Origin: Oceanospirillaceae bacterium
Lineage (GTDB): Bacteria; Pseudomonadota; Gammaproteobacteria; Pseudomonadales; Oceanobacteraceae
Length of the DNA stretch: 64,000 nucleotides
Reading direction: 5' to 3'
Assembly (NCBI GenBank): GCA_024234265.1
Contig: JACKOM010000009.1
Location: 1-64,000 of the forward strand
Shown: positions 25,336 through 34,804 of the stretch, one piece after another
How positions within the stretch are numbered: the stretch's first letter is position 1
Layout: each line of letters opens with the position of its first letter
Made by a program: the position numbers and the translations under genes
Notes under the pieces: model-generated
What the model was told of the DNA's origin: nothing
Seen by the model: the letters and a program-made list of their open reading frames with translations, nothing else
The model's database searches: none

Positions 25336-25722
25336 ATGACACACGCTTTTCCCGATCTGGAAATATACGTAAAAGCAGCCACTTTCATCGCAATTGAAAA
25401 CTGGCTCAAACAGGAATTCGACACGGTCGAACGCATCAGCGAAAACAGCAAGGGCCAGCCCAGCTGCAGCTGGAAGGTGAACGGCAATACCGTACTGGCG
25501 TTTGGCAAAGCGGTGAATGATTTCACCAGCATCTGGTTTAAAACCAACTTCACCCAATGGAATACCGATCTGGATTGCGCTAAAGCCTGCGCCGCAGGTT
25601 TAGGCCTGGAAACCCGCTGCAGCGATGGCGGCTGGCAGGAGAGCGACGATGAAAACCCCGGCTGGATACAGATTAAAGACGGCGCCATCCGCCCGATTGC
25701 CTGGCCCAACGCCAACAAATAA
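25336..25722 (+). CDS. Uncharacterised 128-aa protein
   Basis: Soluble alpha/beta-looking protein: LEIYVKAATFIAIENWLKQE, GQPSCSWKVNGNTVLAFGKA, DFTSIWFKTNFTQWNTDLDC, WQESDDENPGWIQIKDGAI. No family recognised with certainty. ATG 25336 is preferred because it lies two bases after the previous stop; upstream in-frame starts run through that gene. Last gene before a strong terminator. Confidence 0.68.
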   Translation: MTHAFPDLEIYVKAATFIAIENWLKQEFDTVERISENSKGQPSCSWKVNGNTVLAFGKAVNDFTSIWFKTNFTQWNTDLDCAKACAAGLGLETRCSDGGWQESDDENPGWIQIKDGAIRPIAWPNANK

Positions 25723-25744
25723 AACCGGCTTAAACACCGGCAAT

Positions 25745-25772
25745 AAAAAAAGGCCCCGCAGGGCCTTTTTTT
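25745..25772. terminator. Intrinsic terminator, dapE operon end
   Basis: AAAGGCCC-cgca-GGGCCTTTTTTT between convergent transcription units; usable on both strands. Confidence 0.9.
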
Positions 25773-25787
25773 ATGGGCTGCTGAAAC

Positions 25788-26309
25788 TCAGCGGCCACGT
25801 AACACGGACACATCTTCCGCCTGTAAACCTTTCTGGCCGTTAGTCACGGTGAATTTCACCTGCTGGCCTTCAGACAGGGAACGGTGACCATTACCACGGA
25901 TAGAACGGAAATGCACAAACACATCATCACCGTTTTCGCGGGTAACAAAACCAAAACCCTTTTTCACGTTAAACCATTTCACGATGCCTTTTTCACGGCC
26001 ATCGTCCACATCTTCTTCCACCAGTGTGCCACCGCCATTACGACGCACCAGACGACCTTTGGCCAGTAAAGTAACATTGGCCAGCATTACGGCAAATACC
26101 GCCACTACCGCAACCAGGTAAGCTGCCAGAGCACCACTTTGCTGAAAGAATACTGCCAGGGGGGACGCTTCACTGGTGCGCAGGGCCACATCAACAAAGT
26201 TCAGAACCTGGCTGCCACCGGCCATAGCGAATAACAGAGCCATCAGCGCAGGGGTAGGAATTGCGAATAACAAACAAACAACGACTTTTTTTACCAATTG
26301 ATTTTGCAT
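25788..26309 (-). CDS. Membrane-anchored cold-shock-domain protein
   Basis: 173 aa. The first ~95 residues carry two or three hydrophobic helices (VVVCLLFAIPTPALMALLFA and LAAYLVAVVAVFAVMLANVT); the last ~70 form a complete cold-shock domain with RNP1 KGFGFVTRENG and RNP2 DVFVHFRSI plus the leading KGIVKWFN. CSDs bind single-stranded RNA/DNA, so this protein would present an RNA-binding domain on the inner face of the membrane. Start 26309 is supported by GAGAG upstream; GTG 26321 is an alternative. Single gene. Confidence 0.85.
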   Translation of the reverse strand: MQNQLVKKVVVCLLFAIPTPALMALLFAMAGGSQVLNFVDVALRTSEASPLAVFFQQSGALAAYLVAVVAVFAVMLANVTLLAKGRLVRRNGGGTLVEEDVDDGREKGIVKWFNVKKGFGFVTRENGDDVFVHFRSIRGNGHRSLSEGQQVKFTVTNGQKGLQAEDVSVLRGR

Positions 26310-26416
26310 CTTCTCTCTCACTTATCTGTACGTGTAGACGGCCCCATTGCTGTACAATGCGACCAAGTCCGGTATCTAATATGAATTGGCTTTAAAAATC
26401 AACACGATAGCTTTTT

Positions 26417-26656
26417 ATGACAAAAAACACCGTAAAAACAGCAGAATTACTCGCGCGCATCGATGAACTCGAAAGCCGTTTTGCGTTTATGGAAAGCACC
26501 ATAGACACACTGAACGACGAAATTATCCGCCAGAGCAAACAGATCAGCCTGGCGGAAAATACCCTGCGCCAATTAAGTAAACAGCTTGAACAGCTCAACC
26601 GTAATAATGACGGTATTCGCCCATTGGAAGAGGAAGTACCGCCGCCCCACTACTGA
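26417..26656 (+). CDS. slyX: SlyX family protein
   Basis: 79-aa coiled-coil protein (LLARIDELESRFAFMESTID ... LRQLSKQLEQLNRN) ending in the family's PPPHY. Function of SlyX is unknown. It is alone and convergent with the ABC exporter operon, sharing the terminator at 26674-26709. slyD lies 26 kb away, so the classical slyX-slyD pairing is absent. Confidence 0.92.
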   Translation: MTKNTVKTAELLARIDELESRFAFMESTIDTLNDEIIRQSKQISLAENTLRQLSKQLEQLNRNNDGIRPLEEEVPPPHY

Positions 26657-26673
26657 TGGAAAAATCAGTTAAA

Positions 26674-26709
26674 TAAAAAAAGCGGGCTTTCGCCCGCTTT
26701 TTTTATTTG
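26674..26709. terminator. Bidirectional terminator between slyX and gldG
   Basis: AAAAAAAGCGGGC-tttc-GCCCGCTTTTTTT. The left-reading arm overlaps the last codons of the gldG-like gene. Confidence 0.9.
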
Positions 26710-28508
26710 CGTACTTTGATAAAGCGCCGCGCAATCAGCAGCAATAACAAGGTGAGCAATACCGGCAGCACCAGGATATTGAGCACTTTGAGGCGCGCCC
26801 CGAGGGCTTCAATATCTTTATCCAGGGCATGGCGTACTTCACGTAATTCTTTGCGGATTTCGAGTTTTTCTTTCTGGAAATCCAGCAGTGCAGCTTCCTG
26901 CTCTGAGGTCATCATTTCACTGGACTGATGTTTTTTCGCTTCAAGTTCAGCCAGCTGGGCTTCAGTATCTTTAAGGCGCTGTTCAAGGCGCATTTCATTT
27001 TCCTGCAGTTTATCTGCAGCCTGACGCTGTAAATCCTGCACCACAGTAAACGGACGATTAAAACGGCCACGGCTGCGGATGCTGATTAAATCCGCACTGC
27101 CCATAAACTGCTCGATCAGGTTATTCACGAAACTGCCGTTATCGGCCCACGGTGTTGCACTGCGACGGCCGAAGAAACTTTGCACCTGCACCCACATGCG
27201 GTCGCTCAGCACATCCGTATCGGCCACCACAACGACGTTAATATCGGCATGCTGAATATGGTCTTTATTTTGCTGTGCGAGCTGACTGTTATTAAAGGCA
27301 GAATCCACAGGGCCGCTGATGCGCCCGGCAAAACTGTAAAAGTCGCCGGTGGTTTTAAATTCATTGGCCAGCTCTGCAGGGTTATGCACCAGATTATAAG
27401 CATTCACATCAAGTGGCATCGCGTAATTGGAACTCCACACCAGATCATCAAAATTGGTGGTGGCATTTTCCAAGGGTTTAATAAAACCTGTGGATGCAAA
27501 ATTAATGGATTCCAGATCCTCGGTGCTCACTTCATTGGCATTAATGGTTTCATGGCTGGTGCCTAATAAACCAAGATGGCGTAACGCCCCCTGCTGGGTG
27601 GAAACCGTCAGGCCATAGGCCGCATCCAGCACCACTTTGCTGGCGTCATATTCAATGCCCCATTTCGCAAATAATGGCTGCAGGGAGGTATCCAGTTCCG
27701 CATTACCTAATTCCGGCATCGATGCCTGTTCAGCTTTAGGATCAACAAATAACAGCAGCTTGCCGCCTTTTAATACGTATTGGTCAAGGCGGTACAAAGC
27801 CTCTTCGCTGAGTTGCGGCGGCTGAATTAAAATCAGCAAATTAATATCCGGGTCAAGATTACTGAGCTGATCATCCAGGCTGCGCACTTCATAGAGTTGC
27901 TCCATCTGCTCAAATACAACCCATGGGGTTGTGGGCTGGCCGGTTTGCATATCAAAACCACCACGCACATCCAGGGATGACAGCAAACCAATCGCAGGGG
28001 CTTTTGCACGGCCCATGCGGTAAATCAGCTCGCTGATGTCGTATTCCAGAAAGGCTTCTTTATCGGGCTGTAAAAATCCTATGACGGCTTCTTCGCCACT
28101 GACACTTTTGGCCACCAGACCAAAATAAATATCTTCACCACTCGCCACGGGCACAGCCTGTAAACCGGATTCAGCAGCTTTATCTTCCGCTTCGGAGAAG
28201 GGTTCCGGGTCGACAATTTTCAGGGTGATATTGCCATTACCCGCCATGACATATTCGGCGAGTAAATCTTTCACCTGCTGGGCGTAATTACGCAGCGGGA
28301 TGAGATCTTTACTGGCCTTATCGGAATAATACAAGGTCAGTTCTACTTTATTTTGCAAACCTGACACTATGTGACGGGAACCGTCCGACAGGGTGAATAC
28401 CTGTTGTTCGGTTAAATCCAGACGCAGATGTTTAAATGCAAAACCACTGATGACCAACAAAATGGCAGCCAGCAAAGCGGCAAGCGGTAATTGGAAATAA
28501 CGTTGCAT
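26703..28508 (-). CDS. GldG-like ABC transporter auxiliary protein
   Basis: 601 aa. N-terminal membrane helix (PLAALLAAILLVISGFAFKH), then the GldG/Mst-type extracytoplasmic domain (LTEQQVFTLSDGSRHIVSGL, KVELTLYYSDKASKDLIPLR), a long coiled coil near residues 490-570 (LKDTEAQLAELEAKKHQSSE) and a C-terminal helix (VLNILVLPVLLTLLLLLIA). This is the GldG partner of GldA/GldF-type exporters found in many non-gliding bacteria. Substrate unknown. Third gene of the operon, 9 bases after the permease. Confidence 0.87.
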   Translation of the reverse strand: MQRYFQLPLAALLAAILLVISGFAFKHLRLDLTEQQVFTLSDGSRHIVSGLQNKVELTLYYSDKASKDLIPLRNYAQQVKDLLAEYVMAGNGNITLKIVDPEPFSEAEDKAAESGLQAVPVASGEDIYFGLVAKSVSGEEAVIGFLQPDKEAFLEYDISELIYRMGRAKAPAIGLLSSLDVRGGFDMQTGQPTTPWVVFEQMEQLYEVRSLDDQLSNLDPDINLLILIQPPQLSEEALYRLDQYVLKGGKLLLFVDPKAEQASMPELGNAELDTSLQPLFAKWGIEYDASKVVLDAAYGLTVSTQQGALRHLGLLGTSHETINANEVSTEDLESINFASTGFIKPLENATTNFDDLVWSSNYAMPLDVNAYNLVHNPAELANEFKTTGDFYSFAGRISGPVDSAFNNSQLAQQNKDHIQHADINVVVVADTDVLSDRMWVQVQSFFGRRSATPWADNGSFVNNLIEQFMGSADLISIRSRGRFNRPFTVVQDLQRQAADKLQENEMRLEQRLKDTEAQLAELEAKKHQSSEMMTSEQEAALLDFQKEKLEIRKELREVRHALDKDIEALGARLKVLNILVLPVLLTLLLLLIARRFIKVRK

Positions 28509-28517
28509 AGCTGCTCC

Positions 28518-29249
28518 TCAGGCTGTTTTATGCCTTTGTACTAACCACTGTGTTACAAACAGCCAGAAACCACTGACCACCACAAAATAACTGATATCGC
28601 GTAAATCCAGCACACCGCGGGAAATGGCGTCAAAATGGGTTAATAAACTCATACCCGCAACAAAATCCTGTACGGTTTGTGGCAGCATAGCCACGCTGTC
28701 GAGCACCACAGGCACACCACTGGCCATGAAAATAAAACACACCACCAACGTGAGAATAAATGCGATAACCGGATTACGCGTGATCGCAGACATAGCACCG
28801 CCAATGGCGAGGTACACACTGGCCAGCAACAGGCTGCCAATATAAGCACCGATAATCACACCGTTATCCGGCTCACCGAGATAATTTACCGTCACCACCA
28901 GGGGGAAGGTCATTAACAGGGCTATGGCACTGAGTAACCAGGCGGCAAAGAATTTACCCAATACGGTGGCGCGAATACCAAGGGGTAACGTCATTAATAA
29001 TTCCAGAGTACCGAGCTGACGTTCAGGGGCCCATAACCCCATGGCAACCGCCGGCAGGAAAAACAGATATAACCAGGGCAGGTATTGGAAAAACGCACTT
29101 AAATCCGCTTGGGCTTTATCAAAAAAGTGCCCCAGATAAAAAGTGAATACACCGGCCATTACCAGAAAGGCGAGTATCACCACATAGGCCGTGGGTGTTG
29201 CAAAATAATTATACAGCTCGCGTTTCATCACTGCGGTTACGGCACGCAT
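28518..29249 (-). CDS. GldF-like ABC-2 permease
   Basis: 243 aa, six membrane helices, ABC-2 type permease: KRELYNYFATPTAYVVILAF at the N-terminus, LWAPERQLGTLELLMTLPLG (the conserved cytoplasmic loop), and VVCFIFMASGVPVV. Start overlaps the ATPase stop (TGATG). Forms the membrane channel with the ATPase and GldG-like protein. Confidence 0.88.
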   Translation of the reverse strand: MRAVTAVMKRELYNYFATPTAYVVILAFLVMAGVFTFYLGHFFDKAQADLSAFFQYLPWLYLFFLPAVAMGLWAPERQLGTLELLMTLPLGIRATVLGKFFAAWLLSAIALLMTFPLVVTVNYLGEPDNGVIIGAYIGSLLLASVYLAIGGAMSAITRNPVIAFILTLVVCFIFMASGVPVVLDSVAMLPQTVQDFVAGMSLLTHFDAISRGVLDLRDISYFVVVSGFWLFVTQWLVQRHKTA

Positions 29250-30181
29250 CAGGCAACCTCCTCACTGCGGGTCAATTCACGGAACACATCATCCAGACGG
29301 CCTTTTTCCACGTGCAGATTTTCAAGCGGCCAGCCCTGTTGCTCCAGATATTGTGCCAGTGCCGGTAAAATCATTTGCCCGTCCTGCGCAAATGCCATCA
29401 GGGTCAGGCCATCTTCCTGTTCTTCTACTTCGCAGATGTAATCCAGCTCGAGTAATTTGCGCGCAATACCTGCCACGGGTTCGCTGAGCTGAATCTGCAC
29501 CGCATTATGGAAACGGCTGGAGGCTTCAAGGGCCTGCGGTTTATCGTCAATCAGTAAACGGCCCTGATTGATAATGATGGCCCGGCTGCACACTGCGCTG
29601 ACCTCTTCCAGAATATGGGTGGAAATAATGACGATTTTGTCGTGGGCAATATGGCGGATCAGTTCACGCACCTGATGTTTCTGGTTAGGGTCCAGGCCAT
29701 CGGTGGGTTCATCCAGAATTAAAATTTTAGGGTCATGTAACAGGGCCTGGGCTAAACCCACGCGGCGCGCAAAACCTTTGGAAAGGGTGTTAATGCGTTT
29801 ATCCAATACGCCTGTGATTTCAACCTGGGCACAGACGGTTGCCATGCGCTCTTTGCGTAACTCACCTTTAAGGCCACGGGCATCGGCAATAAAATTTAAA
29901 AATGCCACCACGCTCATATCACCATACAGGGGCGCACCTTCGGGCAGATAACCAATCAGACGTTGCGCTGCGGCAGGGTCTTTTGCCACATCAATGCCCA
30001 TCACCGTCACACGCCCGGCACTGGGTGTCAGGTAACCGGTAATCATCTTCATGGTGGTGGACTTACCCGCACCGTTAGGGCCAAGAAAGCCCAGCACTTC
30101 GCCCGGACTGACCTGGAACGATAACTGATCAACGGCGCAGTAACCCGCAAACCGCTTGCTCAGCTGCTCAATGCAAATCAT
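29249..30181 (-). CDS. GldA-like ABC transporter ATPase
   Basis: 310 aa. Walker A GPNGAGKSTTMK, Q-loop region GYLPEGAPLYGDM, signature LSKGFARRVGLAQ (LSxG variant), Walker B ILILDEPTDGLDP and H-loop ISTHILEEV. The C-terminal ~90 residues are the extra domain of GldA/NatA-type exporter ATPases. AGGAG stands before ATG 30181; an upstream in-frame start at 30262 is unlikely. First gene of the ABC operon, divergent from plsB. Confidence 0.93.
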   Translation of the reverse strand: MICIEQLSKRFAGYCAVDQLSFQVSPGEVLGFLGPNGAGKSTTMKMITGYLTPSAGRVTVMGIDVAKDPAAAQRLIGYLPEGAPLYGDMSVVAFLNFIADARGLKGELRKERMATVCAQVEITGVLDKRINTLSKGFARRVGLAQALLHDPKILILDEPTDGLDPNQKHQVRELIRHIAHDKIVIISTHILEEVSAVCSRAIIINQGRLLIDDKPQALEASSRFHNAVQIQLSEPVAGIARKLLELDYICEVEEQEDGLTLMAFAQDGQMILPALAQYLEQQGWPLENLHVEKGRLDDVFRELTRSEEVA

Positions 30182-30306
30182 GTGAGACTCCTGTAAACAC
30201 AGAAAAATGGCCAAAAGCCCGCAAAAACGCCCAATATACCTAAGGGTTTTCCGGTGCGGCAACGATCTTGGCCTAGAATGTCACCTTATTGTGATCGAAT
30301 AGAACG

Positions 30307-30338
30307 TTGGCACGGGGGCATTTACTGGTAAAATGCCC
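30307..30338 (+). promoter_or_regulatory. Likely plsB promoter with an overlapping inverted repeat
   Basis: TTGGCA (30307-30312), 16-base spacer, TAAAAT (30329-30334) forms a good sigma-70 promoter facing plsB. Overlapping it is the inverted repeat GGGCATTT-actggt-AAAATGCCC (30316-30338), a possible operator. The leader to the plsB ATG (about 195 bases) lies in or near the zone of suspect base calls; I see nothing else in the 30182-30529 gap. Confidence 0.55.
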
Positions 30339-30529
30339 AGCGCGTCAACGAACAACATTCAGAACAACAAAGTTAAAGGGTTGTAAACCTCAGCAATACC
30401 GACGTAGCAAGGCAAAAACCAACGCATAACCGCAGTTTATGAACAATAAATGAGCATTATGGGTTCGTTTTTAACTAAGTTCCGGCAAAACCGCTGGTTT
30501 ATACAGCCCCCATAGGGACCATTTTGCAC

Positions 30530-32943
30530 ATGATTCGTTCTCTGTTTACATCAGTGGCCAGACGTTTTTTACATCTTTGGGTCAAATCCACTGTGGTTGG
30601 TTTCGACAAAACCAGCATTATACCAACAAACCTGTGTTTTTGTGGTGCCTAAGCGCTCCTTCCGCCGTCAGCCTGGTAGTTGAGCAGAAATTGCCCGCAG
30701 CTGAATACATCCGTTTATGGCAAACCTGAAGATTGAGGCGAAACTCAAAAACCGCCTGATTTATGTATCACGCCCGCTGGGTTTTATTTCCGCAAGCGTG
30801 TCATTCCGTTTAATCACCGGCCCTGAAAACCCTGGAAATCGGTGAGCAAAATCTGGCTTTCGACGCACAGATTATTCCGTGAGTGTGTTCTGGGCCGCGC
30901 CCGAAAAAAAACATCTTAAAATCTGGCTGGGTGATACCTGGTCTGTGGTGGTAAGTTACGTACCTTTCTCCGGGTACTGTTTAACGGCCGCAGTACTTTT
31001 GTTGAAGCCAGCCCGCCGTTAAACCTGCGTGAATTTATTAACAAAGTGAAGGTGGTGGGCACGCAGTCTGCGTAAAATCGGCCGTATGCTGCGGGTACAC
31101 TTCCGCCATGCGCGCTCCGCCACCATAGGCCGGATTTATCCACCGCCGCACCCTGGTGCAGACATTGTGCAGCGTAAACCCCTGATCAAAGCCGCCATCG
31201 CCCAAAGAAATGGCCGACAAAAAATCACCATAGAAAAGCCCTCGCCAAGGCGGTGAAATACGGTGATGAAATTGCCTCTAACCAGTCCCACTCCACCATC
31301 ACGTTTCTGGACATAGTATTGCTGGCTGTGGACAAAAATTTACAACGGCATCCAAGTACACAACCTCGAAAAACTCAAAGAAGTGCACAAGGACAACGAA
31401 ATTATTGTGCCTTGCCACCGCAGCCACATAGATTATTTATTACTCAGTTGCACCTGCTGTTCAAAATGGTTTTGTACCACCACAAATTGCCGCTGGTATT
31501 AACCTGAATATGCCGGTGGTAGGTTCAATTCTGCGCCGCGGCGGTGCGCTTATAGCGCCGCAGTTTCAAGAGATAACCCTCTGTATGCCGCGTGTTCGAT
31601 GAATATCTGCACTCGGTGTTCACAGGTGGTTACAGCACCGAATATTTTGTTGAAGGTGGCTGCAGCCGTACGGGCTGCACCCTGGCACCTAAAGCCGGTA
31701 TGCTGGCTGCGACAGTTACGCAGTTACCTGCGTGACAGCCAATAAGCCGATTATTTTATGCCGGTGTATATCGGTTACGAAAAAATCTTCGAAGGCGGCA
31801 CTACTCGGTGAATTACGTGGTAAGAAAGAAAAGAATCCCTGCTCGGCCTGGTGAAAACCATCCCGTGATCTGAAACACTTTTGGTAAGGTGTATGTCACC
31901 TCGGCGACCTGACTGATCTGACAGAATTCCTCAATGGCAAACGCCCAGGCTGGCGGAAGAGAAGAACAGGACGCGGATTTCCGCCCGCCTGGTCACGGGA
32001 TGTCACCAACGAGCTGGCCGTGGAAGTGGTTACCCAGATCAACAAAAGCCGCTGCATTAAACCCGATCAATATGATTGCCCTGGCCCTGCTAACCCCGTC
32101 AGGCCATGGATGAACGTATTCTGTCGCAAACCCTGAATATGTACCGGGACATGGCCTAGCTTCAGCCATTTAACGGTTCTGCTCGACGGTGAAGGCCAGG
32201 ACTGGATCGCCTATGCCGAACGTATGGGCGCAGTGCAGCTGCACCACCCATAAACTCGTGATTTAATCACCCTGGATGAAACCAGGCCGTGCTGCTGAGT
32301 TATTGCAACAATATCCTGCATATGTTTGCAGTGCCCTATGCTCTTGCGTGTTTATTTATCAGCAACCGAATTAAAACGCGAAGATGTTATCCGCTTCAGC
32401 AAAACGATTTATCCGTTCCTGGAAATCCGAGCTATTCCTGTATTGGGATGAAAAGCGATATCGAACCTGCCATCAATAATGGCTGGATATCTTTATCGCC
32501 AACGGCAACCTTAAAAGAAGTGGGCGACTGCCTGAAACGCCCTGCGGTAGCTCTAACGATTACATCATGCTCTCGGTATTGTCCCAGTCCGTAATTCGGG
32601 ATTCTGGGCGTTATTACATCGTCATTTCCGTGCTGAAAACCACCGGCACAGATACCCAGACAAGATGACTTTCGTGGAATACTGTTCACTCGCGGCTCCA
32701 GCGCATTTCCATGCATGGCCTGAATGCCTGAGTTCTCCGACAAGGGTCTGTTCCGCAACCTGGTGGACGAGCTGCTGAAACGCAAATGCTGCGCCTTGAA
32801 AACAACAAACTGGTTTTTGGTGAGAGGTGTTGAAGCCATCGCGGATGATACCAAGTCCTGCTGGAATGCCGAGTTGCGCCGCTCTATCCTGCAGGTTGCC
32901 AGCAACCGCTGATCTGACTGCCGCCCGTGGGCGCACCCCCTGA
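30530..32943 (+). pseudogene. plsB: Glycerol-3-phosphate acyltransferase PlsB, frame destroyed by many indels
   Basis: Stitched over frames the span encodes a full-length PlsB (about 800 aa; E. coli 807), the inner-membrane enzyme adding the first acyl chain to glycerol-3-phosphate. Readable pieces: MIRSLFTSVARRFLHLWVKS, SLVVEQKLP, RKRVIPFNHRPLKTLEIGEQ, LFNGRSTFVEASPPLNLREF, the catalytic HX4D box in VPCHRSHIDYLLLS (31407-31445), INLNMPVVGSILRRGGA, YFVEGGCSRTGC (normally GGRSRTGR) and GLFRNLVDELLKRK. In the first ~950 bases alone I place frame changes near 30719, 30790, 30879, 30952, 31064, 31132, 31204, 31238, 31325 and 31466, mostly one base in homopolymers. The pattern looks more like base-calling error than decay. 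Confidence 0.85.
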
Positions 32944-33016
32944 TCAAAAACAAGCACAGGCTCGGGCTGATGTGGTAAAGTCACGCCAGTTTTCAGCTAA
33001 CAGGCGTTCACACCAA

Positions 33017-33649
33017 ATGAACCGAATAATATCCGCGACCCATTTTCCAGCCTGAGCCATGCGGCGGCAGCCCTGGCGGCCTTCGTTGGGTCTGATTTTA
33101 TGCTGGCTTCTGAACAGGCCAGCCAGGGTATTTACCTGGGTGCTACCTCACCTTGGCATCAGCATGGTTTTGCTGTTTGGCGCCAGTGCCCTCCCTGCCC
33201 GTGACTCAGATGCCGTGATCCGCCAGCTCAAACGCCTCGACCATATGATGATTTTTGTGCTGATCGCAGGCTCCTACACCCCATTTTGTCTGATCCCCCT
33301 CAACGGCACCCTCGGCTGGACCCTGTTTGCTGTGGTGTGGGGCATAGCTGCAGCGGGCATTCTGACCAAAATGTTCTGGTTACACGCGCCGCGTTTATTA
33401 TCCACCGCCCTGTATGTGGGGATGGGCTGGCTGGTGGTATTTATGATCAAACCCCTGAGTAACAGCCTGAATGAAGGAGCCATGTTCTGGTTAGTCAGCG
33501 GTGGTGCGTTTTATACCGTGGGCGCGCTGGTATACGCCTTTAAATGGCCAGACCCTTTACCGGAGCGTTTTGGTTTCCACGATATCTGGCATCTGTTTGT
33601 GATCGCCGGTGCCGCCAGCCATTACGTCAGCATCGCCGTCTACCTCTGA
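33017..33649 (+). pseudogene. Hemolysin III / TrhA family membrane protein, frameshifted at the 5' end
   Basis: From about 33147 onward the frame is clean and gives the HlyIII/PAQR-like core: GISMVLLFGASAL, RQLKRLDHMMIFVLIAGSYT, PLNGTLGWTLFAVVWGIAAA, FGFHDIWHLFVIAGAASHY with the conserved His residues. The expected N-terminus (ATG 33017; NNIRDPFSSLSHAAAALAAF, SEQASQGIYLGAT) is present but split by shifts near 33024 and 33146, and the family ALYH...R motif is damaged at about 33190. The in-frame ATG at 33059 reads nonsense from another frame. The errors stop at about 33215, so this gene probably is intact in life. Confidence 0.8.
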
Positions 33650-33785
33650 CGGCAGAGCAGCGATCACCCGCCTCACCCAAATGGGATTAAGTTCCCCCCC
33701 CATTTGGGGCAAGGAAAACACTTGTTCGCCGACTACTCTCTTTATCGCCATTGGCAACCTCCAATAAAAATAAGAGAGAAACAAC

Positions 33786-34766
33786 ATGAAACGTCTGTTC
33801 CTGCTGTGTGCACTGTTAATCAGTGCGGCCAGCCATGCTGGTTATTCCACCACCCAATACCCAATCGTAATGGTGCCCGGTGCCGCCGCTTTTGATACGG
33901 CCCTGGGTGTGGATTACTGGTACGGCATCACCGACCGCTTGCGTCTTTACGGCGCTAAGGTTTATGTCACCAACTTAAGCTCTATCCAGTCAAACGAGCA
34001 GCGTAATGAAGAGTTGTATCAGGACATTATCGCTATCCTCGCCCAGACCGGAGCCAAAAAGGTAAACCTTATTGCCCACTCCCAGGGTGCCCTGTCCGCC
34101 CGTTATATTGCGGCTGTGATGCCAGATCGCATTGCATCGGTAACCACTGTCTTTGGTATGAACCGCGGCACCCATTTCTCCAGCGGTTTCCGCGCAGCCA
34201 TCCCTGAAGGCAGCACCATGGAGCAATTAATTGCGCCACTGATCGATGGTGCATTCAACTTTGTGGAACTGCTCTCCGGTGTGCCCCAGGATGGCGACTA
34301 CAACAGCCAGCAACGTGGCCAGCAAAGCATTCTGGCCCTGGCAAAAGCCACAGACCCGGCCAATGTTGCTGTATATAACGCCCAGTACCCCCAGGCCCTG
34401 CCCAAGGTAGACTGCATGACCATCGCCAACGGCACCCAGGGTGATGTCAGCAGCGCCTATTACGGTGATCCTGTCGTCAATGGTGTACGTTATTACTCCT
34501 GGGGTGGTGACGCGGTACGCACAAACCTGCTAGATCCGATTGATGATTTATTTGTGACCTTTGTGCAGGCCTTTGTGCCCAGCAATTTCAAATGGGATGG
34601 CCTGGTGCCCACCTGTGGCCATGCGTTAGGTAAAGTGATCAAGCTGAATTACGGCCACAACCACTTTGATGCCATCAACCACACCCTGGGTCTGGGTTAC
34701 CTGTTTATGGATATCCCAACCCTGTATGTGCAACATGCAAACCGCCTGAAAAACGCAGGCCTGTAA
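33786..34766 (+). CDS. Secreted triacylglycerol lipase (Pseudomonas family I type)
   Basis: 326 aa with signal peptide MKRLFLLCALLISAASHAG. Alpha/beta hydrolase: nucleophile elbow LIAHSQGALSARY, catalytic Asp in FKWDGLVPTCGHALG, catalytic His in NYGHNHFDAINH, and a Cys pair (VDCMTI and PTCGH) fitting the known disulfide. It resembles P. aeruginosa LipA. An oddity: the oxyanion loop reads YPIVMVPGAAAFD where family members have VHG(L), so His is replaced by Pro. Followed after 38 bases by its foldase gene. Export by Sec then type II secretion is expected from the family. Confidence 0.9.
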   Translation: MKRLFLLCALLISAASHAGYSTTQYPIVMVPGAAAFDTALGVDYWYGITDRLRLYGAKVYVTNLSSIQSNEQRNEELYQDIIAILAQTGAKKVNLIAHSQGALSARYIAAVMPDRIASVTTVFGMNRGTHFSSGFRAAIPEGSTMEQLIAPLIDGAFNFVELLSGVPQDGDYNSQQRGQQSILALAKATDPANVAVYNAQYPQALPKVDCMTIANGTQGDVSSAYYGDPVVNGVRYYSWGGDAVRTNLLDPIDDLFVTFVQAFVPSNFKWDGLVPTCGHALGKVIKLNYGHNHFDAINHTLGLGYLFMDIPTLYVQHANRLKNAGL

Positions 34767-34804
34767 TTGAAAAAGGAGAACGGGGGCACTGCCCCCGTAA
34801 CCCC

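Noticed and set aside
30530..32943. plsB as an ordinary pseudogene
   Set aside because: Indels outnumber substitutions, lie in homopolymers, spill into the next gene and stop sharply. Kept as type pseudogene only because the given sequence cannot encode the protein.
31253..32953. Separate short genes within 31-33 kb on both strands
   Set aside because: All are fragments or shadows of the frame-broken plsB.
33059..33649. Hemolysin-III gene starting at 33059
   Set aside because: The first ~30 residues of that frame are a wrong-frame reading; the real N-terminus is visible in other frames from 33017.
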